Source: Pseudomonas asgharzadehiana (GTDB lineage: Bacteria; Pseudomonadota; Gammaproteobacteria; Pseudomonadales; Pseudomonadaceae). Taken from it: a stretch of 64,000 bases of DNA. The notes under the pieces are model-generated. The model saw only the letters and a list, made by a program, of their open reading frames with translations. It was not told where the DNA came from and did no database searches. Every line of letters begins with the position of its first letter. The stretch's first letter is position 1. Below are positions 1 through 7,600 of the stretch, in pieces. Location of the stretch: the NCBI RefSeq assembly GCF_019139815.1, contig NZ_CP077079.1:5897001-5961000 (forward strand), written 5' to 3'. Both the position numbers and the translations under genes were made by a program.

Positions 1-336
1 TGTTGTTGTCATGGTCACTCCACGGGGTTTGCTGTCGTGGGGCTTACCTTAGGAGTGATTCAGGGGGCCATCAATCAAGCTCAGTAGCAGACCGTTACGC
101 CTGGAGTAACGAAGATCGAATTGTGGGAGGGGGCTTGCTCCCGATGCCGGTGAGTCAGTCACTACATCTGGTGGCTGATCCACTGTTATCGGGAGCGAGC
201 TCCCTCCCACATTTTGCTCAGTGGTGTTGGTGGGATAGCGGTCCCAAAGAGGGAATGATCAGCCCCTGTTCGGGACCTTTTGCGGCGAAGGGCTGACCTG
301 CTCCAGAGCGCTATGCACCAACACTGTCCGCAACGT
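1..336. other. Gene-free left edge
   Basis: No convincing coding region is seen in the first 336 bases. A 97-codon open frame covers 3-296 on the plus strand, but it runs straight through a REP-like palindrome and resembles no protein I recognise, so I do not call it. The stretch holds the REP element listed separately and the short downstream flank of the minus-strand regulator gene. Confidence 0.5.
122..214. repeat. REP-like twin palindrome
   Basis: The left arm GTGGGAGGGGGCTTGCTCCC and an inverted right arm (GGGAGCGAGCTCCCTCCCAC) flank about 45 bases. The centre carries a second imperfect inverted repeat (GTCAGTCAC against GTGGCTGAT). This is the common intergenic repeat design of P. fluorescens-group genomes and recurs throughout this window. 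Confidence 0.85.
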
Positions 337-1029
337 TCAACGCGCCATAACGTTGACCAACACATGCAAAATGAACGCAGGCCCATAGCAAGGTTTTCCC
401 TGCGCATCCTCAATTCTCCAGATTGAAGCCAACGTGCAGGTTTCCCTGGGGGCCGCAAACTCCACACTGATATGCACGGGCTGCCCCGGCAGCGTATCGG
501 CAATGGGGAGTTCGCTGTGCAAGCTACGCAGGTGAGTGTCCAGCACGACCTCCAACTGACCTTGTGCATCAGCCCGGCGAGCAATCACATATTCCCCGTC
601 CACACGCACCAGTCGTCGCCCGCGCCATGGGCGTGTGCCCAGGTTCTGAATCTCCCAGGTTTTCTGAAACACCTCCCCTGGCATTACGACAGTTTGATCA
701 GGCATCGTGACATCGGCATTGAACACTGCGACGTCCTGCGGATCATGAACACCAATGGCTCGATTGGTCATAGCCATCGAGCAAGCATTTGCGGGCGCAC
801 CTGTCAGGTCAGCAAAGTAGCGAAACAGCAACAGAGGAGAAACTTGCAATGCCTTGGCCAGCTTGATCAGCGTGCGTACCGACGGGTCTTTGGACGCCCC
901 ATTCGCCAGACCGTACAGGTAGGTCCTGGAGATCCCCGCCTCCTTGGCCAACCTCGTCAGGGGCTTGCCCAACTCTCGGCCGCGCCGCGCAATCAGTGAC
1001 TTGAGGGTATCTCGCGTTTTTATGTTCAT
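337..1029 (-). CDS. XRE-type HTH regulator with NBR1-Ig-like domain
   Basis: A 230-residue predicted DNA-binding protein with two parts. Residues about 15-75 form a Cro/C1-type helix-turn-helix (LTRLAKEAGISRTYLYGLAN, then a stretch with SVRTLIKLAKALQVSP). Residues about 115-225 look like an NBR1-type immunoglobulin-like beta sandwich, with the signature W-x-IQNLGTRPW near residue 133, an RLVRVDGEY strand and an LPGQPVHISVEF strand. NBR1-Ig domains are best known from the eukaryotic autophagy receptor NBR1 and also occur in bacterial proteins, where the ligand is largely unknown. The gene is divergent from the oxygenase/LysE pair and probably regulates it or itself through the palindrome at 1126-1144. 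The start is the ATG at 1029, which gives a complete HTH. There is no signal peptide or membrane segment. The effector is unknown. Confidence 0.75.
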   Translation of the reverse strand: MNIKTRDTLKSLIARRGRELGKPLTRLAKEAGISRTYLYGLANGASKDPSVRTLIKLAKALQVSPLLLFRYFADLTGAPANACSMAMTNRAIGVHDPQDVAVFNADVTMPDQTVVMPGEVFQKTWEIQNLGTRPWRGRRLVRVDGEYVIARRADAQGQLEVVLDTHLRSLHSELPIADTLPGQPVHISVEFAAPRETCTLASIWRIEDAQGKPCYGPAFILHVLVNVMAR

Positions 1030-1125
1030 GCGCAGTTTTCAGTTCCCACTCTTTGGGTGAACGTGATGTCTTTGTCCGCCAAAAAAGACAACCTGTCCGC
1101 CGCCACGTGTTTTGAGTCATGCACA

Positions 1126-1144
1126 ATCGCCATCTGCTGGCGAT
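1126..1144. promoter_or_regulatory. Candidate operator palindrome
   Basis: A perfect inverted repeat with 7-base arms (ATCGCCA / TGGCGAT) and a 5-base spacer lies in the 231-base region between the divergent XRE regulator and the oxygenase gene. Flanking CACA / TGTG extends the symmetry with a two-base offset. No T-run follows, so it is not a terminator. It is a plausible binding site for the neighbouring HTH protein; this is inference from position and symmetry only. Confidence 0.4.
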
Positions 1145-1260
1145 GTTGTGAAGGACATGGATGGGTCCCTTTTAATCGGTCATATCCAGTGTCGTAGTTT
1201 CTCGCATGCTTGCGAACCTAGTGTTTGTTGCATTCCTTTACATCTACCTTGGATATAGCC

Positions 1261-2067
1261 ATGACCCACATCAAAGCGTGCTGTGAATCCATTGTTCGAA
1301 CAGGCTTCGGCAGCCTGCAAATATCAGAAGCCATGCTGCAGAATTACAAAAAAATCGTTGATGAATACTCCGCAATATCGACAGCCACCAAGACCTCGTT
1401 TTCCCTCGCAAAAGACACCGACGGATTTTTCCCCTTTGGCGCCGAGTACTCGAGCATTGAGGATCAGCCAGATCTGTGTGAGCGATTTTGTTACTGGCCT
1501 GCGCATTCATCAAAACGAAAGGCTTTTGAGTTCATACGAAGTGAGTTTTTTGCTGCCGTTGATGCTTTTGAACGTCAGATCAGCGAGCTAGCACAGGAAC
1601 TGATGGACGGAGTTTGCGCGGAGTTCGGGGCCACTCCGTTGTCTTCCTTGCGTGCAGCGTCCTACCTGCAACTGTGTGTCTATGGAGCCAACACCGGATC
1701 CGATGAGCGCCGGTTTGCTCAGGACCCTCACGAAGATGGACATTTGCTGTCGTTTATCAAGCCGACTCGTGACGGCCTCGTTCTGGTTCGAGGCAGCTCA
1801 CTGGAGCCAGTACGCCTCCTAGAGAACGAGATTGCAATCCTGGCCGGATCGTTACTGACCGAGCTCTCAGACTACGCGATTCCCGCTGCATACCACGCGG
1901 TTCTGACGCCTCGAACATCAACGGCACGCAGCTCTCTTATTTACTTCGTCAACCCTGATGCGGAGCAGGAACTGACAGGTTTTTTCCGCCATCAGCCGAT
2001 CGACTTGAAAGCCACCGTCAATGCACGCCATACCGGTTTCGGCAATCACCCCCTTCAATTGACCTGA
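1261..2067 (+). CDS. Isopenicillin N synthase-like Fe(II) oxygenase
   Basis: A 268-residue protein of the 2-oxoglutarate/Fe(II) oxygenase superfamily, closest in pattern to the isopenicillin N synthase group. The iron ligands are visible: H157-E-D159 in DPHEDGHLLSF, H212 in AAYHAVLTPR, and the R223-x-S225 cosubstrate motif in ARSSLIYFVNP, with the usual spacing. The N-terminal half is the divergent substrate-binding part found in this family. I chose the ATG at 1261; a TTG at 1225 is in frame but adds residues without family character. The substrate cannot be read from the sequence. LysE starts 22 bases after the stop, so the two are probably co-transcribed, hinting that the product is a modified amino acid or similar small molecule that is exported. 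Confidence 0.75.
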   Translation: MTHIKACCESIVRTGFGSLQISEAMLQNYKKIVDEYSAISTATKTSFSLAKDTDGFFPFGAEYSSIEDQPDLCERFCYWPAHSSKRKAFEFIRSEFFAAVDAFERQISELAQELMDGVCAEFGATPLSSLRAASYLQLCVYGANTGSDERRFAQDPHEDGHLLSFIKPTRDGLVLVRGSSLEPVRLLENEIAILAGSLLTELSDYAIPAAYHAVLTPRTSTARSSLIYFVNPDAEQELTGFFRHQPIDLKATVNARHTGFGNHPLQLT

Positions 2068-2089
2068 TACCCAGGCGACCGAGCACTTA

Positions 2090-2719
2090 ATGATTCCTGA
2101 CCTCAACGCCCTTTATCTCGAAGGTCTGCTATTGGGCATCGGACTGTTCGCCGCGCCTGGACCAAAGGACACGCTGGTCATTCGCCAGGGTGTCAGTCGC
2201 GGTCCTATCTGGGGGGTGGTAGCCGTATGCGTGTTCGCCGATATCATTCTTATCGGTCTCGGGGTATTGGGGTTGGGATCGTTGCTCGACAGTCAGCCCG
2301 GTCTGGTGGCGCTTCTGCTGTTATCGGGAGCGGCCTATCTGTTGTGGTTCGGCTGGCAGAGGTTTTTGGCGTGTGCTCGTAACCGGTCGACGCCAGAGAG
2401 TCCGGGCGCACTCAACTCACAACGGGGACTGCTACGCACGACCGTAATACTTGGGTTTGCCAATCCGTATGCCTGGCTCGATACCGTCGTGCTGATTGGC
2501 TCTATTGGTGCCGCAAAGCCCGTCAGCCAACAAGCGTCGTTTGCCAGCGGAGCGATGACCGCGTCTCTGGTGTGGTTTGTGGTTTTGGCGTTGGGATGTC
2601 AACGGTTGACGGGGCTGTTTCGTTCGGCAAAGGTCTGGCGTCTATTGGATGCGGGTGTGGCAATTTTGATGGTCTACCTGGCAGGAATGTTGATTGCCGA
2701 TTTTCTGGCGCTGCATTGA
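2090..2719 (+). CDS. LysE/RhtB-family amino acid exporter
   Basis: A 209-residue inner-membrane protein with about six hydrophobic segments and the LysE-family N-terminus (GLFAAPGPKDTLVIRQGVSRG), where the conserved PGP precedes the first loop. The middle segment GLLRTTVILGFANPYAWLDT carries the family's second NP signature. Members export basic or neutral amino acids and analogues by proton antiport. It follows the oxygenase by 22 bases with no terminator between, so it probably forms the export half of a two-gene unit. The specific substrate is unknown. Length is normal for the family. Confidence 0.85.
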   Translation: MIPDLNALYLEGLLLGIGLFAAPGPKDTLVIRQGVSRGPIWGVVAVCVFADIILIGLGVLGLGSLLDSQPGLVALLLLSGAAYLLWFGWQRFLACARNRSTPESPGALNSQRGLLRTTVILGFANPYAWLDTVVLIGSIGAAKPVSQQASFASGAMTASLVWFVVLALGCQRLTGLFRSAKVWRLLDAGVAILMVYLAGMLIADFLALH

Positions 2720-2800
2720 GCGAGCGGTTTTCGCGGATTGATTGAGCTCAAAAAAAGAACACCATTTCATGTGGTACTGGCGGTGTCTGAACGAACCGCG

Positions 2801-3124
2801 CTATCTCCACTCATGGCCAGTCAACAGATTCTTCACGTTATTCAGCAGCACCGTCGCACTATCAATCAACTGGTCTAGCAGGGCCAGGTTTCGACGCTCA
2901 TGACACAGGGCCAACAACCTTACCGCCACCTTACTTACTTCGGTGGTGTGAACCAGACATTGAAAGACCAGATAGCGTTTCGCAAGGCGGTGAGTGCAAG
3001 AGCATGGGTGGCGTTGTAAGCCAGGTCGAAACGGCTGGCGAACGACAACTGGGCATTACCGGCGTCCACGTTCACGCACAGCCCAAAATCTTGCAGGAAA
3101 AATCCGAAGCCAGCAGGCGCAGGC
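2801..3124 (-). pseudogene. HEPN-domain gene remnant (frameshifted)
   Basis: No intact open frame exists here, but two minus-strand frames carry consecutive pieces of a HEPN-type helical domain. The upstream frame reads AQLSFASRFDLAYNATHALA then LTALR up to about 2985. The next frame resumes with KRYLVFQCLVHT, then LALCHERRNLALLDQLIDSA and ends at 2801. In the family as I recall it, RFDLAYNAAHALALAALR is followed by a GYRSENRYLVFQ-type stretch and then CHERRNLAEYEG. Here the link after ALR and the segment after RRNLA are missing, and no start codon remains. It is therefore a decayed gene. HEPN domains occur in RNases and toxin-antitoxin modules. The identification is from memory of the family pattern. 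Confidence 0.5.
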
Positions 3125-3550
3125 CTACAACCTCATGTCTATGCTCACAGCCCCCAAGCCTTCAAGCGGGTAGCTGCGGTACTCATAAACCTCCCCACGG
3201 ACAATGAGGCGGATGGCTCCATCCGCCTGGGTCACTTGAACATCAGGCTCCTTGGTTTTTAGAAATGGATGTGCCGAGACCAGTGCCGTCAGTATCTCTT
3301 GATCACTGCCCAGGTCCTTATGAACGTAGTACCTGTAGGAAAACCCCACTGTCGCCCCGCCCTGCCCGTCACGCGCGCCATAAATTGAGCCGCCGTTGCC
3401 CAAGGAGCGTTTCAAAACCACTTCGTCCAGCTTCGGCGTACCGGAGGACATGATCCAATTGGCTCCGATGTATATCAGGCAGGCCACCAGAAGGCAGTTA
3501 CGCAGGACAGGTAAGAGGCTCTTAGTAGCCCTGAGAAACTGCATATCCAA
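3125..3550 (-). CDS. Hypothetical membrane-anchored protein, possible immunity protein
   Basis: A 141-residue protein that I do not recognise. Residues about 12-35 (LLPVLRNCLLVACLIYIGAN) form one hydrophobic segment, and the remaining hundred residues look soluble, suggesting a single anchor with an extracytoplasmic domain. The start at 3550 lies inside the 3' end of the type-44 toxin gene (29-base overlap), which implies translational coupling. Small genes directly downstream of polymorphic toxin genes usually encode the cognate immunity protein; that role here is inferred from position alone. An ATG at 3544 is an alternative start. Base composition is AT-richer than the core genes around it, fitting an acquired module. 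Confidence 0.5.
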   Translation of the reverse strand: MDMQFLRATKSLLPVLRNCLLVACLIYIGANWIMSSGTPKLDEVVLKRSLGNGGSIYGARDGQGGATVGFSYRYYVHKDLGSDQEILTALVSAHPFLKTKEPDVQVTQADGAIRLIVRGEVYEYRSYPLEGLGAVSIDMRL

Positions 3551-3946
3551 CCCCCCTCCCTATCCAATATTGATCGCGAGGATCATCGCCAAAAGGGTTA
3601 TCGCCCCACCATGATCCAAACTCCGACTTGGTGGTTTTTGCGAATGTTTGAGCCACGCCTGCCGCCCACAACAGAACATGCTCGAGAATCCCCAGTACCG
3701 TACCTGTAGCACCGTAATTGAAGTTACCAAAAGCCTCGTATTGACGCCCTTGCTTCTTGTAGTTCCACGGCCCTGCAGCTCTGACCTGCGAATAAAACCA
3801 AGAATAGGCGAACGCCGAACCCGGCCTGAGATGGATGCGCTTGCACTTGGCAATCGCCATATTTCAAACATTGAAACACCGGGAGGCATTAACGGCACAG
3901 CCATTTGCGTGTCCTTACTGGCATAGGGAAGCGCCGAACCTAGCAT
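3522..3946 (-). pseudogene. Type-44 polymorphic toxin, apparent frameshift
   Basis: The open frame from 3860 to 3522 (112 residues) reads RPGSAFAYSWFYSQVRAAGP, YEAFGNFNYGATGT and FGDDPRDQYWIGRGVGYA, the pattern of the bacterial toxin 44 domain. The family's usual N-terminus, KDTQMAVPLMPPGVS, is present just upstream but in another frame (3946 to about 3862). Restoring one A in the GAAAT run near 3862-3864 (plus-strand TTT) would join both frames with the expected residue spacing. Either the gene is inactivated, or the frame difference is a sequencing error, or translation restarts at 3860. No VgrG, PAAR or secretion gene is nearby, so this is an orphan effector. The molecular target is not known to me. 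Confidence 0.6.
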
Positions 3947-4065
3947 CCCACTCAGGCCAGAAAACCGGCCCAATCCTGTTAAAGAAATTACTTACACAAA
4001 TAACATTCAGTTCCGACATTTTTGGGCGGCAAGGGTCGCGACGGCCTGTCAAACACAGAGGATCA

Positions 4066-4158
4066 AATGTAAGACAGGGCTTGCCCCCGATTTCGGTGGT
4101 TCAGGTATAGAAGTATCAACTGACAGTCAGCCATCGGGGTAGCCCCCTCCCACATTTT
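4066..4158. repeat. REP-like twin palindrome (degenerate)
   Basis: The arms ACAGGGCTTGCCCCCGAT and ATCGGGGTAGCCCCCTCCCACATTTT flank a centre with TATCAACTGACAGTCAGCC, which is nearly identical to the centre of the element at 10509-10598. The left arm has lost the usual GTGGGAGGG. It lies between the toxin gene and the 3' end of chpC. Confidence 0.75.
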
Positions 4159-4186
4159 GATATTCACTGGGATTGAGAATGAGGGG

Positions 4187-4642
4187 TCAGGCCAAGCCGG
4201 ACTCGACCAATAGCGCTTCCAACCCCATAAGGTCCGGCACCTTCGCCACTTGTTCGCCCACCTGCACCGCCGCCAGTTCCAGTGGGCACAACGGCACGTC
4301 GACGTAGCTCAATTCGCTATCGAGCTTGTACGAGCGCGGAATCCCCTGGATCACCAGCGCAATGAACTTCAACGTCGGCCGCGCGCCCAAGGCGTTCAAC
4401 ACCACGATCCGCGAGCGTTCGCCGGTCACGCTGGCCTCACCGCATGCGGCTTCAAAGCTGATCAGCGGGATTTGTCGATCCCGCCAGGTGACTTGGCGCA
4501 GGTACCACGGCGGTGCGTCACTGGCCGGTTCGCCGCGTTGAAAGTCGATAAGCTCAGCCACGGCGACATTCGGCAGTATCAGGTGCCGGTCGGCCAGGGG
4601 CAGCAGCAGGCCGGTGAGTTGGCTGGTGCGGTGGTCAAGCAT
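4187..4642 (-). CDS. chpC: CheW-like chemotaxis protein ChpC
   Basis: A 151-residue CheW-fold protein, the last gene of the Pil-Chp chemosensory operon. Features in order are LTGLLLPLADRHLILPNVAVAE (strand-rich CheW start), WRDRQIPLISFE, and a C-terminal VVLNALG-type core. In P. aeruginosa ChpC is an accessory coupling protein linking a receptor to the ChpA kinase. The start used is the ATG at 4642, inside the last codons of chpA (8-base overlap); the longer frame beginning at 4717 is chpA sequence read out of frame. A REP element follows the stop and probably ends the operon. Confidence 0.85.
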   Translation of the reverse strand: MLDHRTSQLTGLLLPLADRHLILPNVAVAELIDFQRGEPASDAPPWYLRQVTWRDRQIPLISFEAACGEASVTGERSRIVVLNALGARPTLKFIALVIQGIPRSYKLDSELSYVDVPLCPLELAAVQVGEQVAKVPDLMGLEALLVESGLA

Positions 4643-7600
4643 GTGACTTGCTCCAGTAGGCGATGCTTTCCAGCAGCACCGACTCTTGATACGGCTTGCC
4701 GAGGTAGTCGTTAACACCGATGGCCATGGCGCGGTCGCGGTGTTTCTGGCCGGTGCGCGAGGTGATCATGATGATCGGCAGGCGCATCAGGCGCGGGTCG
4801 TTGCGCACCTGGATCGCCACTTCGAAGCCGTCCATGCGCGGCATTTCGATGTCGAGCAGCATCAAGTCCGGGGTATGTTCTTCAAGCACGGCGAGGGCGT
4901 CGATGCCGTCCTTGGCGGTGAGCACGTTCATGCCGTTGCGCTCCAGCAGGCGGCTGGTGACTTTGCGCACGGTGACCGAGTCGTCCACCACCAGCACCAG
5001 CAGCGGGCGCTTTTTCAGCGGGTCGTTGAGGATCAGCGGCGCATCCACCGCCTGCGCCGGCAAGGCCGGTGGCCGCGCGCGAATATGCGCCAGCAAATCG
5101 ATGATCAACACCACGCGGCCGTCGCCCAGGATGGTCGCCCCAGACAACCCCTGCACCCCGGAAAACTGCGGGCCCAGGCCCTTGACCACGATTTCGCGGG
5201 TACCGGCCATGGCATCCACATGCACCGCCACGTGCCGCTCATTGCACTGCACCAGCAACACCGGCACGGGCTGGTATTGTCCCAGCAATTTCGGGCGGCC
5301 GCCGGTGTGCAGCAGGTCGTCCAAGTAGAACAATTCGTAGCGCTGGCCGGCATATTCGTAGCACGGCGGGTCCTGCTGATAGTGCCCCGCCAATTCATGG
5401 GGCAGCACCCGCACCAGGCCTTCGATGGTGTTGAGCGGGATCGCGTATTGCTCGTCCGCGCATTGCACCATCAGCGCACGGTTGACCGACACGGTAAACG
5501 GCAGGCGAATGCGAAAGTGCACGCCGGCGCCCGGCGTCGAGTCGATCACCATCGAGCCACCGAGTTGGCGCACCTCTTCGTGCACTACGTCCATGCCCAC
5601 GCCACGCCCGGAAATCTGGGTGATTTTTTCGGCGGTGGAAAACCCCGGCTGCAGGATGAACTGCAACACGTCGCGGTCGCTCATCTCTTGATGGGGCGCC
5701 AGCAGGCCGCGCTTGATCGCCTTGCGCCGCACCGCTTCCAGAGGCACGCCGGCACCGTCGTCGCGCATGTCGAACACGATATCGCCGCCTTCGTGGGTCA
5801 AGTCCAGGGTGATGCGACCCTTCTCTGGTTTACCCGCCGCCAACCGAACGTCGCGCGACTCCAGGCCATGGTCCACGGCATTGCGCAGCATGTGCTCCAG
5901 CGGCGCCGCCATGCGCTCCAGCACGTTACGGTCCATTTCGCCCTCGGCATTGCCGACGATGAACTCCACGTCTTTGCCCAACTCGCCCGCCACCTGGCGC
6001 ACGATGCGCTTGAGGCGTGGCAGCATGCGTTCGAACGGCACCATGCGCGTGCGCATCAAGCCTTCTTGCAGCTCGGTGTTGATACGCGCCTGTTGCTGCA
6101 ACAGGTCGTGCGCGTCCTCGTTACGCCGGTCGAGAGTGTCCTTGAGGTCGAGCAGGTCAGAGGCCGATTCGGACAGCGCGCGGGACAGTTGCTGCAACTG
6201 GGAATGACGGTCCATTTCCAGCGGGTCGAATTCTTCATACAGGCGCTCGGCCTCGGCCTGCTGACGGCTGAGGATACGGCCCTGGGTTTCGGTATCGAGG
6301 CGGCGCAATTGGTCGCGCATGCGCTCGATGGTGGTCTCGACCTCATGCAGGGCGATGCGCGCATCGTTCACTTGCTGCTCGATACGCCCCCGGAAAATCG
6401 AGGTTTCGCCGGCCAGGTTGACCAAGTCGTCCAGCAGCTCGGCGGAGATTTTCACCATATCGGCAGCCGGATCAACCACCGCTTCGGCCTTGCCTGCGGG
6501 CAACGCTACCGGCACGGGCGGCTCATCACTGGGGTGCACCAGGCTTTTGATGCGTTCGATCAGCTTGTCCACCGAGCCCACCGGCAAGCCATCCGTCACG
6601 GCGTCGACCATTTGCGCCAGGCGGTCATGGCAGCCCTGCAGCAACGCAAACAAATCCGGGGACAGCGCAAGCGAGCCGGCGGACAGCCCTTCGTAGAGAA
6701 ATTCCAGCTCATGGGCCAAGTCGCCAATCGGCCCGATCTCGACCATGCGCGCGCCCCCCTTGAGGGTGTGCAGGTCGCGCAGCAGGGTTTCGACTTCCTG
6801 GCGGCTGGCAGGCTCGGCCTGCCAGCGCAGCAGTGCGCTGCCTGAGCTATCGAGGATGTCGGCGGCTTCTTCGAGGAAGATCTCCAGCAATTCAGGGTCG
6901 GCGCCTGTTGCAGGCGGCGCCTCGGCCTGGGCCATGGGCGTGCTGCTCTGGCGTATCGCGCGCAGTTTGGCGACCAGTTCGGCGCTGTCGCTCAGGGGTT
7001 GCTGGCGGTGCAGTTCCTCCAATTGCAAGGCGAGGCGTTCATGGCTGGCCATCAGTACTTGCGACAGCTCGGTGGAGTAGCTGTAGCGACGGTCCACCAG
7101 GCCTTCGTAAAGGCATTCCAACTCATGGGCCAGATCGCCCACCGGGCCGATTTCAGCCATACGCGCACCGCCCTTGAGGGTGTGCAGGTCGCGCTGCAAC
7201 GAGGACAACGGCGCAGCGTTTTCGGGTTCCAGCAACCAGCGTTTGAGGGCCTGCCCGGCGCTGTCGAGGATGTCCACCGCCTCTTCGAGGAAGATCTCGA
7301 CGATCTCGTCGTCCAGCTTGGTTTGGTGATTCAACTGCGCGGTGGCGGCGCCCAGCTCGGCGATACTCAGCGCACGGCTGCCGTCGCTTTTGATCAACCC
7401 GGTGGCGGACGGGTCGAGGGCACCGTCCAGCAATTCGCGCAGGGCCTGCACACGAGCCGGCGCCGGGCTGATTTCCTGGCCGGCGGCCAGTTGGTCGAGC
7501 ATGTTGATCAGCGCTTCATGGGCCTGTTCGGCCTCATGAAAAAACCGCTCGCCGACCGCCAGGCTGCTTTCTTCGACGGCGCCGTAGAGGTCGAGCAACG

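Noticed and set aside
3..296. Small plus-strand frame at the left edge
   Set aside because: It passes through a REP element and has no recognisable protein features or ribosome site.
4686..6845. Long plus-strand open frame (719 codons) across chpA
   Set aside because: It is antisense to the strongly supported chpA kinase domains; the His/Gln/Val-rich composition is the shadow of a high-GC gene. The same holds for 7623-9449 and 9606-11906.
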